Shown here one piece after another: positions 43,430-56,789 of a stretch of 64,000 nt of DNA (its first letter is position 1; the number at the start of each line of letters is the position of its first letter). This stretch comes from Zopfochytrium polystomum. Lineage: Eukaryota > Chytridiomycota > Chytridiomycetes > Chytridiales > Chytridiaceae. The DNA lies in the NCBI GenBank assembly GCA_025765615.1, contig JAIVFJ010000018.1:310001-374000 (forward strand). The letters run 5' to 3'. The notes below the pieces were generated by a model. That model did no database searches and was not told where the DNA came from. It saw only the letters and a list, made by a program, of their open reading frames with translations. The position numbers and the translations under genes are program-made.

Positions 43430-46400
43430 TTATTCATGGACCTGCCCAGTTGCCGCAGCGGACGACGACGACTCACTTCCACCTGTCGAAGCTTGGGTCT
43501 GCCCGGCCGGCCCCGCAGACTCCGCTGCAACCACAGATGGCGTCGTAGTGGCATCCCCTGCCGCAGGAGTTTCCATCGCCGCGACCGCTGCCGCAGGCAC
43601 GCCTGGCGCAGAGGCTCCCGGCGCCGGAGGGCGTGCGGCAGCCAAAGCAGCAGCGGCAGCGCGTCGTGCCTGCGCTGCCGGTTCGTTCGCAATCAATTGC
43701 CGCCACAAAAACAAGACACCGATGACGCCAGCCAAGACGGTCATGAACAGAACCTCCATCCACAGCTCCTCCCAGTCTTTCGAGTCCTTGAGACCGTCGA
43801 CGCGCTGGTCTTCGGGGAGCTCCGGAATTGCACCCTTAGTGTGCTTGATTTGCTTGCGGGCTGCATCAGGTGCATAGTGACTGAAAACATTTGGCTCCCC
43901 CCGAATAAAGGCAAGGAGGACGCGCGTGAGCGCAATGACACCGTTTCCAGACAAAATGTAGCGAGTATGCTTGTGAATCGTGGAGAGAGACGATTTGACA
44001 AACAGATTCGCAAGAGCAAGGTTCACGGGAAGGTACCCATCAGAATTAGTTGCGTAGGATAGGTCGTACATGCGTTTGGCCAACGGGTAGTCCTAAAAAG
44101 AAAAACGAAAACAGTGTTTACAACATGGCGAAGGCGTCTTGAACAAATATCACCTTGGGAACTCCAACTCCATATTCGTACATCCATCCCATATTCCACT
44201 GAGCGAGTGAGTTGTGTTCGTCAGACGCCACTTGGTAATACAAAGCAGCCTTCTCATACTGAGGTGGTTGGGGACTAGCGCCTTTTCGAAGTCGCAAAGA
44301 AGAAAGAAGGAACTGAGCCGCATTGGCGTACAACCAATTTACATAGGCACCGTTGAAGCCGCCGGCCGGCGCAGATTCGGAATCCGACGCACCATCGGCG
44401 GAATCAGTTTTTGACTTGTGCTTCTCCTTGCGAACGGCGAGACCTAAACCGTGGAAGTGGTAATCTCCAATCTTCACTCGCGCTTCCACGTTCCCTTGAT
44501 TCGCGGCTCGATTCCACAAAACAAGAGCCACCTCATACGGGTCCGTGCCCGGCGGGAACAAGCCCGTGGACTTGAACACAGCCGTGCCGTAGTCGAAAGT
44601 GAGCGAATTCGAGCTGGTGGCATCCCGGCCGAACTCATACAGGCCTTTGTCGATAATCCAAGCTGCGTTCGCTTGTGCAATTTCGTAGCCACGCTCAGCA
44701 GCAAACAAGTAGAAAAGCAGCGAGCTCTCGTAATCTCCAACTTCGAAAAAGCGCTGAGCACGGTGAAGAGTTATATCATGCCAATCTCCACGCTCAGCGA
44801 CAGACTTTAAGAATCCAGTCCCAGAGTAACAACTGGCTGCAGTTCCAAGGCCTTGCGTAGTCATCTCCCCAAGCCGGTAGATAGCCATAATGGGAGGGTT
44901 GACATGATTTGCTGCCAGGCTGTATAGCTGGAAGGCTTTGGCGTGTGCGTCCGGTTTTCCTGAGCCTTTAAATCAAGATTGGATGTTACACAAAATTCTC
45001 ACAGAATTTGGACGCTTACGAAGGGTCATCTCTGCGGCACTAACTTGAGCTTCTGGGACGTCCATGTTCGCTGAAGCGGTGAAGTAAGAAAACGCTTTCG
45101 TAACATCCTTCACGGAACAAATGTCAGGAATATCAGCTTGCCCAAACCAAGCTAAAAACCTTTTCAAGTCCCGCAACTCCTTCCAAGTACATCAAGCCGA
45201 GTTGGTGCAACGAGGCCGGATTGTCCAGCTCCTCTCCTCTCTCGAACCATTTTCGTGCAGTGTCATTGTCCTGTTTGACACCTTCTCCGCGCCAGTACAT
45301 TTTTCCAAGCATACCAGCAGCACTTCCAGCACACCGTACTCGCTCCTTCACTTGGGGTGGCACATCGCCTTGAGGTCGAGTTCCTGTGTACGCCTTGGCT
45401 GCTTGCATGTAGTACCGGAAGGCCTTGTTGAAGTCTCTTGGGGTGTGCTCAGTGCCAGAGTAGTACACGTTCCCAAGGTAGAGCTGGGGTGAATGAGATC
45501 GGTCGTCCTGTCACAATTGTAAAGCTTTCGTACCTGCACGACAGGTTCCCCTTCGTCAGCTTGAACTTCGAAAATTTCGCGAATGTTTTGCTGGGCTACT
45601 GCGCCTTGGCTTGCAGGTTTTGCTGGCAATAGGCCGTACACACCTCCATCAGAGTCTGATAGGCGCGATTTCGCCCTTGGAAGTGTCAGTCCGCCAGGCG
45701 GCCCGCTTTTGAAGCGATCAATTGCTAAATTATAAAGGTTCGATTGTAAGTTCACACTCTGAGCATTGACAAGGAGGAGGTGCTTCGATGTTCACCTTTG
45801 TCGGCCACCTGCTTGTAGTACCAAACCGCGCTGTCACACGACTTCGTGGTGGCAATTCCTTGGTAATGCCAGTAGCCCAATGTCTGCTGGGCAATCGTGT
45901 CATGTCCCATCGCTGCGAAGCTCATATACAGAAGGGCCTAACGGGTGAAAAAATTGGATTCACAGCCGAAAAAAAAATAATCATCGTTCCTACTTTGACA
46001 TAATCCCTCTGAACGCCGATTCCAGTTGCATACATCAAACCGACCATTCGCTGAGCTGTCGCGTTTCCCTTCCCGTGGGCGAGAGCCGAGAAAAACTCGA
46101 ATGCCAAATTCACATTTCTTGGGTGTCCCAGACGTTTCATCTTTGCGAGTAGTGAAGGTTTCGCTTCAGGACATGAGCCACAAATGTCCAATTTGACTTA
46201 CGAGGTGCATTTCTCCCAAGAGCATCCACGCATCGCTGTTGTCGTAGACTTTAGCAGCGATCATCAGCATTTTCACCGCTTTTCCTCGTTTCACCGACGG
46301 CGCATCGCTCTCAAGGACGGGATCATATTGTCCCTCCGCATCCAGATCAGGGAACTCGTTGACTGACTTTTTGGAGGCTTCAGCTAAATCCTGTTCCTCG

Positions 46401-46922
46401 AAAGGCTCATCTCCGGGCTTTGCAGGCGTTGTCGTGGCTGAGTCGATCCAGTTGGAAACTTTCCGTCTGATATCTTCCAAGTATTGGCCTGCAGGGGTGT
46501 CCTTAAACTCAAACTGAAGTTTGTAGGCGCGAGGAGTTGGCAGTAAAGACGTCAAAATGGAATGCGCTTGGTTGTAAATCCTTTGACCGACGGAGACGGG
46601 ATCTTTGAACTTGATCAGGAGATAATTTAGCGGTGGCATCTTACCTTGGGCTTGATCAAGTGGCAGGATGTCATGGGCAACCTGTAATGATCGCGCTTGA
46701 GTAAAACAAAGTGGCAACGGTCCCAGAGCTCACCACAGGATCTGTCGCTGCAGTGAGCGTCGCGAAGAGAACGGCCACGATCAGAAATGAAACGGCTGGA
46801 CAGATCCCAGGTTAGTATTATTGGTGGCGTTACGCGAGAAGAAGTCGTTTTAGCCCACTACAGCTGCCACCGTCGAACAATTAACTGAAGCGCGACGTAC
46901 CATTCCGCAGGAATTGCCGCAT
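43430..46922 (-). CDS. HRD3: Hrd3/Sel1L-type ER-associated degradation protein, ten exons
   Basis: Exons 46901-46922, 46734-46795, 46202-46681, 45994-46140, 45796-45937, 45534-45724, 45160-45483, 45020-45107, 44154-44965 and 43430-44092 join in phase to 976 aa. Exon 1 encodes only MRQFLRN. Exon 2 completes the signal peptide (AVSFLIVAVLFATLTA). Sel1-like TPR repeats run through the middle: AQRMVGLMYATGIGVQRDY, AGMLGKMYWRGEGVKQD, ASLHQLGLMYLEGV, RVKIGDYHFHGLGLAV, AQWNMGWMYEYGVGVPKDY. A single transmembrane segment (VLFMTVLAGVIGVLFLW) near residue 875 precedes an Ala/Pro/Ser-rich cytosolic tail. This matches Hrd3/SEL1L, which receives misfolded luminal proteins for the Hrd1 ubiquitin ligase. 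The tail after the membrane segment is longer than in yeast. Confidence 0.92.
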
Positions 46923-47645
46923 GACAACTCGCTGCTGCTGGCAGAGACGGCAGGGAGCGGATCAAGATCCACGTAGATCGTTTGGGTGAAAGGGGTACAG
47001 GATTGTTGGACCTGAAAAAAAGTTGAAGAAAACCGACGGAAATTAGGGGAGGTCGGTAAATGGCGATTCGAAATCTTGTGTGGGAAAAAAGGATTGGGTG
47101 GCCACACGCGGGAAGCACCACAAGAGCCGAACCAACACCGAAGGTAGCACACCTTTTTAACTGTCTTCAAGAGCTCTCTCTCTCTCTCCATTTCTCTCTC
47201 TATCTCTCTCTCTCTCTCTCTCCCCCTCTCTCTCTCTCTTAACACATACTACATAAGCAATCCATTCGTCGGAATCCGTTACATTGTAACGGCATGCAAG
47301 TGTTGTACCTTGACAAGGCACACCGTCGTCCCCCGATCTTTCTTTCTTGCTTTGGTCGGCCTTTGTTTTTGCTTATTTTGTTATCATTTTCTCCTTCCTT
47401 CCTCGCACGCCGTCGTTCCCGACGCTGGGTCGCAAGCCACTACTTCATCATCCCAGCGTGCCCGGTCTCCCCTTGCATGCCTGGTCTCTTTTGCGGAAGC
47501 CAAACTCAGTCCAATATCTCAAGGCAATCGTGCCATTGTGACCGCCCGTACCGTGCTTCCCTTCACGCGGCGTCATCACTCTTGGCTTGGCCTTTTAAGC
47601 AAGGATCGCCCGTTTTTCACTTGCCCGCCTAGTAACTGTGGCATC
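46923..47645. promoter_or_regulatory. Divergent promoter region of HRD3 and RPO41
   Basis: About 720 bp separate the two start codons. It contains a CT-rich microsatellite block at 47166-47238 and no gene. The RPO41 frame stays open upstream to 47310 without an ATG, so an N-terminal extension is possible only with a non-ATG start. Confidence 0.6.
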
Positions 47646-50600
47646 ATGCCTGGTCGACCCTCGTGCGCATCGGCGTCTGCGTACTTTGGACGGCCGACCC
47701 TCTCCTCACGAATCGTCGCCTCTGCTCCTTCTCGCTTCACTCTCCGTAGACTGGCCACCATTGACACGCTTGCCACGCCGAAATGTGTCGCCCGATGTAG
47801 TCTTGATTTCTCGACCTCGGCCAGGTGGTCGACGCACTCGTTCCTGCCCCGATCCTCCATCCTACTTCAGCTTCGACATTCATCCTCACAATCGCAGCTT
47901 GCAATGCCACCTGCTGCACGACGGACCTCGAAGCCAGAAGATGCCGTGCCGGCCACTGTAATTGCAGAACTAGACCGTCTTGTAAACTCTCGACCTGTCG
48001 CCACCCCGACTCCGTTTGCGGCTGTTCGCCGCGTGAAGAAGTCGCGCGCTAACCTGCTTAAGTTGAGCGATGAAGTCGACTCTGCGCTGTTTCCGCGAAC
48101 GTCGATCCGACTGCCCACACCCCGCATGGAGGAGACGGAGAGCAATCCGAACTCTGCTAAATCGAGAAAGCTGAAGCAGGAAACTGCTCTGTATGGCAGC
48201 TTGAACGAGCAAGTCGCGGTTATCTGGGCTTGCCTGAATACTGACAACGTTGTTCGAGCGGAAGTACTCTATCGTCGGCTCAGCAAATTATTTCCAGACT
48301 CGGTGAAAACTGTTCTGACGGACGGCATGATAAATGCCTTCATTGAGGGCTATCTGAGCCCTGCCAGTCTTCTGAAGGAAAAGCAGCAGCAAGCTAAGAC
48401 ATCACTGAAGCGATCGACGTTGCTCACGTTGAAGCGAGCGGGAAAGCACCAGAGTCTGAGCAACCTCGAAAAAGCATGGAATTGGCAGCGGAAATTTCGC
48501 ACTGAGCTTAACAAAAAACCTGGAGTGGTTGGGTACGCGGCTCTTCTTCGCCATGTACTTTCAGCCAATGACCTTGACTCTGCAAAACGCATTGTTTCTG
48601 AGATGGACGAAGAATTGGGATTGGACAAGTCATGGTTGGAAAAATTGCGTTCGGACTCCCACTTTGCTGAGCTGGAGGACCTCTCCGCCCTTGACGCTTT
48701 GTTGCGCTCCCTTGGGAAGTTGCCCGCCACCCTCTCTGAATCTGAGACTTCTCCTCCTTGGACCTCCGTCGTGGATAAGCTTATGCTGACAGCAATGGAT
48801 GAAGCGGCGACTGCAAGGGAATCTACCGTAGTTGAAGTTACGACAGAGGACACAATTGCTTCCTTGAGGCAAAACGAATTAGTTGCTATGGACTCCGTTG
48901 GTGTCCGCATTCTCCGGAAGACTTTGGACAGCATGAACCTGCCTGAAGCCGCGAGAGTACTTGGCGAAGAAGACATTCAGTCGCTGCGACTTCTTCGACA
49001 ACTTCAACTTCAGCAAAAGCTCGAAGAGAAGGCTCTCCTCGCTGCAGAGGAGGAGAAAGAGGCGCTCAATGAGAACCTGCCCCAGTCGATGCGCGATCTA
49101 GTACAGATGCCGTCGCGCTACATGGTTCAGTGGAACAGAGAGCTTGTTCCACTGATAAAGAAGGAGTTGGAAGCCATCTCAGAGGAAGCAGAAACGGAGG
49201 AAAAGTCAAAAGAACATGCTATATTCTTGAAACTTCTGACGCCGGAGCAGTTGTCTCGAATTACTATTACTGAGAGCTTACGGATACAGGGAAAGGAGAG
49301 GGACAACCCCGAGTCGGAGAGCGGAATGGTGCCGGTTGTAAAAATTATGTACAATATTGGATCCGCGGTAGAACGGGAGTATCAACTGCAAAAAGTTATG
49401 GAGTTCAATAAGAAGAAAAAAAAGGTTGGTGGAGTTTTAAACTTTTCACATACTGACTTGCAATTCCCAGAGAGTTCAGAGCGGCGTTCATAACTTGCAT
49501 ATGAACGGAAATCGTCTCTCTGACCTCAAGCTACGAACAATGCTTGGAAAGATTGCGAGAGAGGAAACAAAGGACGACGAAGATAAAAACTGGCAGTTCA
49601 AGTGGCCTGCCTCGGTGTGTGTGAAGGTTTGCATTTGCATCGAAACTTCGCACACGTCTCCTCCTCTAACCGCTTCTCTTGTAGGCTGGATCACTCCTCC
49701 TCACACTGTTGCTAAAAATCGCTCGGGTGAAGGTTCCGATGCCAGATCCCGCAGATCCCTCGAAAGACATGTAATGCACTTTTGCTGTTTCACAGATTTT
49801 GCTCTTACGTCGCCCTAATTCGTCCAGCTTTCGTGAAGAGCTCGCGTTCCAACACATATTTATTCAATCTTTCGAGAAGAAAATCGGTGTGATCAGACTT
49901 CACCCGTTGTTACTTGAGCATCTTTCGACAGAACCTGTCCACCTGCATCCCCGATTTTTGCCCATGGTCGTAAAGCCGAAGCCGTGGATCACTCACAATT
50001 CAGGCGGATATCTGAATTTTAAGACACCTGTCATTCGGATAGATGCCAATCCGGAGCATGTTGCCTACATTGAAGCGGCGGACGACCGTAGCCATCTGGT
50101 CCATATCTACGAAGCGCTGGATGCCCTCGGATCGACACCTTGGCGGATTAATGAACGCGTGTACGAGGTCATGAGACAAGTGTGGAATTCTGGTAAACCT
50201 CTGGCTGGATTTCCATCTGCAGACATGCCATCTCCGGACCCTAAGCCAGACAACTGGGCCGACATGAGCGTGAAAGACCGAATGCAATATTTACGAATGC
50301 GGAACAAAGTTGAAAATGAGAGAAGGAACGCGTTTTCGCAACGATGTGATCTGAACTACAAGATGGAAATAGCTCGAACGGTAGGCTTCTTCACCATTTC
50401 TCAGGAAACGGAATTAAATAAACCCCTTCCCCGTACCTCCCCCTCTTTTTTTTGGACAGTTCCGAGGCTTCACCATGTATTTTCCTCACAACATGGACTT
50501 CCGCGGGAGAGCGTACCCGGTTCCCTCATTGCTGAACCATGTTGGAAATGATATTTGCCGAGGCCTTCTGCTGTTTGATAATGCAAAACCTTTGGGAGAA

Positions 50601-52380
50601 GAGGGACTCAGATGGCTGAAGGTCCAAGTTGGGTCGCTGGCTGGTTACGATAAGTAGGCATCCAAGTCTTACATCTTTTCAGCCAAGCTCCTTTTCTGAC
50701 CGAATTAATCGGATAGGGCTTCATTTGACGAAAGAGTCAAGAAATGTGATGAGCATCTTGATGATATTATTGATTCTGTGGAAAAGCCTTTGACCGGTCG
50801 CTGCTGGTGGCTCAAAGCGGAGGACCCGTGGCAACTTCTTGCTACTTGCTACGAGCTTGTCGATGCTCTGCGGTCTCCAAACCCCTCTGAATTTCTGTCA
50901 AGAATCCCTATCCATCAAGACGGAACGTGCAACGGACTGCAGCACTATGCCGCGTTGGGTGGTGACAAGCTGGGAGCCCAACAGGTCAATTTGGTTGCCT
51001 CGGAGCGGCCATCGGACATTTATTCTGCCGTCGCCGAGAAAGTACAACTGGCTGTGGAGACGGGTGCAAAAGACGGCGACGAAAGCTGCAAAAAGCTTGT
51101 CGGCCGAATTAACCGCAAGCTCGTCAAACAAACAGTAATGACAAATACTTACGGGGTAACATTCATTGGGGCTCGGCGCCAAGTTACCTCGCGAATGCGC
51201 GAGCAGCCTGAGCTCTACCCTTTCACCGACGATGAAATTAACAAACTTGCGCCTTTCGTCACGAAGCTGATTTTTGACAGTTTGGGAGAACTGTTCGGGG
51301 GCGCCCGTGCAATTCAAAATTGGCTGAACACCACCGCTAGACTAATCGCGAAAAGTAGCTCGATTGACTCGATTCCTGAAGTTGAACTGGACAACGCGAA
51401 GGCTCTTGCCCGCCTTGGCTGTCTTCCAAGTCCCTTCACCGTGGCTGTCGCAGAAATCGAGAATACTCGAAAAGAGGAAGAACTTTTGCTCTCTGGGGAG
51501 TCTGACTTGTTGCTCGACGCAGCGCTCGGGGACTCATCGGAGAATACCAGCAGCTCGGCGAAACGGCGAGGTGACCCTGGTGCGACTAGCCGAGCATCGG
51601 ATGCATTGCCCCTATCGTCTTCCTTGTCTGTGGACGAATTTTCTCTGGACGACTTGGATGCTATCAGTGATGAAGCTCAGGAGGCTTTTGCAGTTGCTTC
51701 GAAAGCTGCTGAGCAGATGAGGAAGACGCCTGACAAGATGACAAGTGTTATCTGGACATCTCCGCTTGGTTTGCCCATCGTTCAACCTTACAGAAAATTC
51801 AAAGTGAAGACGGTGAGTGCATTTGTATCCTAACCTTGCCTTGGTTTGCTCACAACTGCTGCAGATCAACACAGTGCTGCAGACCGTCAATGTCCTGGAC
51901 ACGTCGTGCCCACTTCCAGTAAACCCGGCCAAACAATCGTCAGCCTTTCCACCAAACTTCATCCACTCTCTCGACGCCACCCACATGATGCTTTCTGCCA
52001 CCGCTTGCAAGCGAGAGGACATGGACTTTGCGTCGGTGCATGATTCGTACTGGACGCACGCCTGCGATGTGACTGCGATGTCGGTCATCCTCCGCGAATC
52101 ATTTATCAAGCTCCACAGCATGAACGTGATGGACCGGCTCCGGGACGAGCTCAGCGACCGATACCGAGGACACAAGATACCGGTCGAGATCACGGTGCCC
52201 GAGACCAAAGTCGGCGGCTGGCGGAGTCACCTCGAGAGTTCCGGCCAAATGGAGCCCGGCTCCGCCAAGCGCGTCAAGCGCAAGATGCACACTTGGGTCG
52301 ACCTCGAAATCCCGCCGCTGCCGCCAAAGGGCGATTTCGACATCACCGAGGTTATGAGCAGCCCTTACTTTTTTCACTAG
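47646..52380 (+). CDS. RPO41: Mitochondrial DNA-directed RNA polymerase (T7-like), seven exons
   Basis: Exons 47646-49424, 49471-49614, 49685-49770, 49828-50380, 50460-50653, 50717-51812 and 51865-52380 give 1455 aa. The N-terminus (MPGRPSCASASAYFGRPTLS) is Arg/Ser-rich and acid-poor, a mitochondrial presequence. The N-terminal domain has helical PPR-like repeats (AYAALLRHVLSANDLDSAK-type segment). Catalytic landmarks: FTMYFPHNMDFRGRAYPVPS, HQDGTCNGLQHYAALGG (first metal Asp), RKLVKQTVMTNTYGVT (Lys and Tyr of the O-helix), SVIWTSPLGLPIVQPYR and FASVHDSYWTHA (second metal Asp). It ends SSPYFFH, the usual C-terminal pattern. About 125 acidic/Ser-rich residues (encoded about 51361-51740) sit between the O-helix region and the VIWTSPLG motif. 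Acts in mitochondria, transcribing the organelle genome. Confidence 0.96.
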
Positions 52381-52494
52381 CCGCGTCGGCGACCTCCGGA
52401 GAGACCCTCCATTCGCGGGAGAACTGTTAACGCCATTTTCTGGCGATTCAGGAGTACGATGATGGGGCGGTGTGACCAGGGAGGTTTGGATTGT

Positions 52495-52532
<38 letters not shown>

Positions 52533-53010
52533 GTTTTTCAGCTTTCTTCTCTTGGCTCCCTTGTTCATCCATTGCCCAGTTCCCTTTTTTCTCCGATGAT
52601 GTTTCCTCCCACCTCTCATTTCTTTTTTATATGCACTGTTTAATCGTCGAACGAGACCGAGGCGGACATCAATCGCTCGTCTCTGCTTTTCTATGCTGCA
52701 AATTGAATTGCAATGAAACCGCCCAACCCACTGTGTGAACATTGTTAGCGCTTCTTTTCCTCACGTGTCTTTATGAGCTGACTGCAAGTAACGAGCAACG
52801 GGGTGAGGTTTTTGAACCCGCCGCCACCACGCCACATCGTTTGGCTTTCCATTAATACCTCAACAAATGATATTTTCCCAACACACCCCTCTTGAAACAA
52901 AAATACGACCGTCTCTTCATGCCGCAGTAGCTAAAAAAAAAAAACAAAAAAAAAAAAACCAATTCGCCCAGAAACACTCCAAAAACAAAACGCCTCCCCC
53001 CTTCCCACCA
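52381..53010. other. Convergent 3' spacer between RPO41 and VAC1
   Basis: A long poly-T run at 52499-52531 and an A-rich tract at 52933-52960. No gene seen. Confidence 0.6.
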
Positions 53011-53480
53011 TCATTTAGAGCGCCCCAGCCCACTGCCGCCCGCGCCCGACTTGCTGCCCGCCAGCGCACCAATCTCCCTCTTCACGCGGTCGACCTCCCC
53101 CACAATCTCCGCCAGCGCCTCGCGCAGCGCCGCCGCGTCCTCCAGCCGCCGCCGCCGCGTCGCGTCCTCAATGAACGCGCGCAGCTGGTCCTCCTGCGCC
53201 TCGAGCGCCTCCAGCGCCGCCGCCGCCGCGTCCAGCCGCGCACGCTCGTCCCGCGTCAGCCGCGCCGCCGCCGTCCCGCTGCCGCCGCCGGAGCTGGGGC
53301 TGGTGGCGCTGTCCGCCGCAGCCGCAGCCGCAGCCGCCGCCGTCGCCGCCGCAGTCGTCTTGGGCAAAAACTGCAGCGTAAACATGTTGTTCTGGAGGTA
53401 CTGCAGGGCCGCCTGGTATATGTTTTCGTGCAGGATGGCCGAGGACTTTGTCGAGGCCGGGAGCGACCTGATGCGTTTCC

Positions 53481-53533
<53 letters not shown>

Positions 53534-55267
53534 GCATGGGGGCGGGCCGCCCCAACCCAAAAATAAAGGGGGGAAAAAAAAGCAGATTTTCAGAGGCGGT
53601 GCCGCCGATGAAGGTCCAAAGCAATAGCGGGGCTTTACCCTAGTTGATCGATTTCCGCAAACTTGTCCAGCAACGTCTTGCGAAGTCGTGTGGCCATGAC
53701 GTAGTCGCGATCTTCCGCTCGGACTTCTTTCGCGTTTCTGCGGGTCGAGGGAGAACCCCCCGAAGTCGTTCGTTGATTTTGGAGGGGGGTTGGGGGTGTG
53801 TGTGGGTGCGTGTGGGTTCAATGCGGGGTGGGCGGGGGGAAGAGTTAGTGAAAGAAAAAAAAAAAAAAAAAAAGCATTTCAAACTTACGCCAGCGACATT
53901 ATGAGGTTATTAAACTTTGGTAGCGCGTCGTTCGCCTGAGCTTGGAGTTTCTGAATGTTCTGCAAAAGAAGAAATGAGGACGCGCCCGCGTCGCGGGTTT
54001 CGTTGTGTTGGAGCTTGTTTTGTACAGAGACAAAAGAGCGAAGGACGGTGTGGGAAACCCCCCGACCGCTCCCCGGCCCATTTGAATCGAGGAGGCCAAA
54101 AAAAAAAAAACGTACCTCGTATAGTTTTACAACATCTGGCTTTGGCAAAAGGTCCGCGGAGGCGTTTCGCCGTCTGAATGCGAACCGACACAAGCCAAAA
54201 AGCCAAAAGGCCAAAAATCATCAGTTCTTCCGCGAAACGAGAACAGGAAAGGAAGGGTTGCTGGGTGAAAAAATAAAATAGTGGAGGAGTCTCACCGCAG
54301 AACCAGGACCTTGCATTCTTTGCAAACACGGACTTCATCCAGCACCTTTTCGTCGCCGTCTTGACGTGGCGAGCGAAGCGAGTCACAAAACGTATGGTGT
54401 TTTTTTATGAGTAGAACCCCAATGGAGAATAGTTTCAGGCACAAGACAAGGAAGGAAAGAAAGGTGGTGGTGGAAGATTGTGAAGGGATTGGGAAAGGAC
54501 CAAAACCTTTGGAGACTGCTCCAGGCGGTTGTAACGGAATGTTGGCCGAGCACGACTCTGAACCGCAAACGACGCGACCACAAAGGCGGCAGTGGTGCCG
54601 TCGCTTGAGTAGTGTGGAAAAGGGTTGGCTGCGAATCGATTTTCACCAGGAACAACGGTGTCCCAAAAAAGAAAAAAAGAAAAAAGATTTTGAGGTTAGA
54701 TCCTGCGCGCAAAAGAAAAAACAAGCCAAATAGAGAATAAAGAAATGAAGGAACAGTTTCAACGAACTCGCAGAACCGGCACTTTGACACGAGAGCATCG
54801 TTTTCCCAGCTAACGACTTGCTTGTCGAGATCTGTCCAAAAATGGATTTCCATTGGTTACTTCTCTTTCCAGGGGGTGTTTTCTGTGCAAACCTTTTGTT
54901 CCTGAACCTAGACCCGTAATGGATGAGATCGAGCTTCGTTTTGCCCTCAGTGGAACCTCCTCGGCGTACAACTTGTAAAGCTATTTGGGCGGCGATGTTC
55001 GTTTCGGGAAGGCGCATTGGGAATGGGATGGTTAACTGTTTCAACGACGTAGAGAGTGTTCAAACGAGTGAGGGGAAGGGCGATACTTTGTCGAGGCGCT
55101 TCTCCAGTTTGTTTGCTTCCAGATCGGTCAAGTCTATTTTAGCCTTGCGGACCTTGAGGAAGGCTACAGTTCGCTTTCGAGAGACCCCTAAGAACGGTCG
55201 GAGTAACTTTCAGTAACGCACACCACACTCACACGTACGCACGCCCGCACACATACACACACGCACG

Positions 55268-55298
<31 letters not shown>

Positions 55299-56789
55299 TA
55301 ACACACACGCGCACGCACAACACACACAATAGCTCTCCCGCGCACGAACTCCGCGATCGCAGCCAAACACAGCGAAGCAAACATACCCATAGTGTCGAGG
55401 TACCCCTCTCTACCGGTGTAGCATCCTTCGCACACACGACACCACACCCCGTTGACGGGGTCGTGCCTGGCATCCTTGGGCGCGAGCTTCATCTGAAAAG
55501 CCGTGTGCGCGTCGCAAAACAGCTCGCCGCACTTTTCGCAGTTCCGCTTGCCCGCGCCGGCCACGACCAGTCCGGCGACGCGCAGCGCCGGGCCCGACAG
55601 CGCGCGCCCGCACCCTCGCGCCCCGCACACGTCGCTCCCCGTCCCGCGCTTCCAGTGCTTCCGCGTCACCGCCACAGGCTCCCCGCTCCCTCCCCCGCCG
55701 CCGTCCCCGCTGTTGTCGTTCAGGAACCCGTCCAGCGCGCTCGTCGAGCCGCCCGAACCCCCGCCGCCGCCGTTGCTGCTGCTGCTGCCGTTGCTTCCGT
55801 CCCCGCCGCGCGCCACGTCGCCGCTTCCGTTGGCGCCCCCGCTACCAGGGTTCAGCTCGAATCCGCCGACGGCGCCCGTCACCATCTTGTCCAGCTTGTC
55901 GAACGATTGCGCGGCTTTCTGCGTCGTGGACTGCATCGCCTTTGCGGCCGTTCGGTGGGTTTTGCGGAACCACTGCATGATCATGGTCCCGGCGTCCTCG
56001 ATTTCCGTGTGCTCGTCGTCGAGGTGCTGGTTCAGCTGGAATAGCGACACGCATTTTTCGGCTGGATCAAGGACGAGGGCAAGGGGGTTTAGATCAGTCA
56101 AAGGGTACTGAGTTTGCTGGGTGCTGGGAGTGGATCTGACTAATAGGGACGCGCATCTTACCGCAAATCGGGCACTCGAAAATCTCTCCCTTCGGCTTGG
56201 TGGACGACGCCGTGCCATTCGTCGCGGTACCGGCAGCCAGAGAAGAAGTGGAAGACACCAAGGAAGTCGACGAGGACGCCAGCGGGGCGTTGCCGAACGA
56301 AGTCAGGCTCGGTCTCCGAGGCAGGGAGCTGGACTTCAATGAGGATGCGGCCGCGCCGGTGGGTGCGGTTCCGTTCGGCGTGGGGACGCGTGGCGGCGGA
56401 TCTGGAGGGAGAGGGGAGGGGACCCGCGCGGGTATCGCTGCCAGCGACGAGGCGGAAAAGGAGGAGGTGGACGGCGCGGAAGAAGACGGCGATGGGTCCA
56501 CCGGCGCGGTGAGAGAGGCGGAGGTGGAGGAGCGCCGGTTCAAGTCCCTGCTGACGGAAGTGCGGTGCCGCAGAGGGGCCGCGGAGCCGGGGCCAACGAT
56601 CGACGACGACGACGGACCGGGAGCGCCGCCATTGCTAGTACTGCTGCTGTTGTAGTTTCCGGAGGACGAGGATGAGGATGATGCCGACGACGCTGCGGGT
56701 GGAAGCTGCGGCGGCGGGTCGGGCTCGGGCTCTTGGACGGCCGACGGTGCGGAGGACGAGGAGGAGGACGCCAACGTCGTCGTTTGCAT
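53011..56789 (-). CDS. VAC1: Vac1/Pep7 (rabenosyn-5-like) FYVE endosomal fusion factor, eleven exons
   Basis: Exons 56162-56789, 55387-56061, 55087-55187, 54957-55035, 54768-54831, 54507-54628, 54296-54359, 54116-54173, 53889-53959, 53639-53737 and 53011-53479 join in phase to 809 aa. After a Ser/Pro-rich N-terminus, a C2H2 finger (CPICGAEKCVSLFQLNQHLD, then H..) spans the first splice. A Cys-rich FYVE-related block follows (VCGARGCGRAL..NCEKCGELFCDAH..CRVCEGCY). The canonical FYVE domain is rebuilt across three exons: WENDALVSKCRFC, FSTLLKRRHHCRLCGRVVC and VRVCKECKVL. RRHHC is the PI3P-binding motif. The C-terminus (LEAQEDQLRAFIEDATRRRR) matches the rabenosyn/Vac1 Rab-binding coiled coil. 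It tethers PI3P, Rab5-type GTPases and the Vps45 machinery on endosomes. The exon 4 donor is the least certain junction. Confidence 0.92.

Noticed and set aside
46641..46650. Possible intron donor GTAAG in HRD3 exon 3
   Set aside because: The frame stays open and continues into conserved sequence (KMPPLNYLLIKFKDP), so no splice is needed.
47310..47645. Upstream extension of RPO41 in the open frame
   Set aside because: There is no ATG in this stretch. The ATG at 47646 directly opens a mitochondrial presequence.
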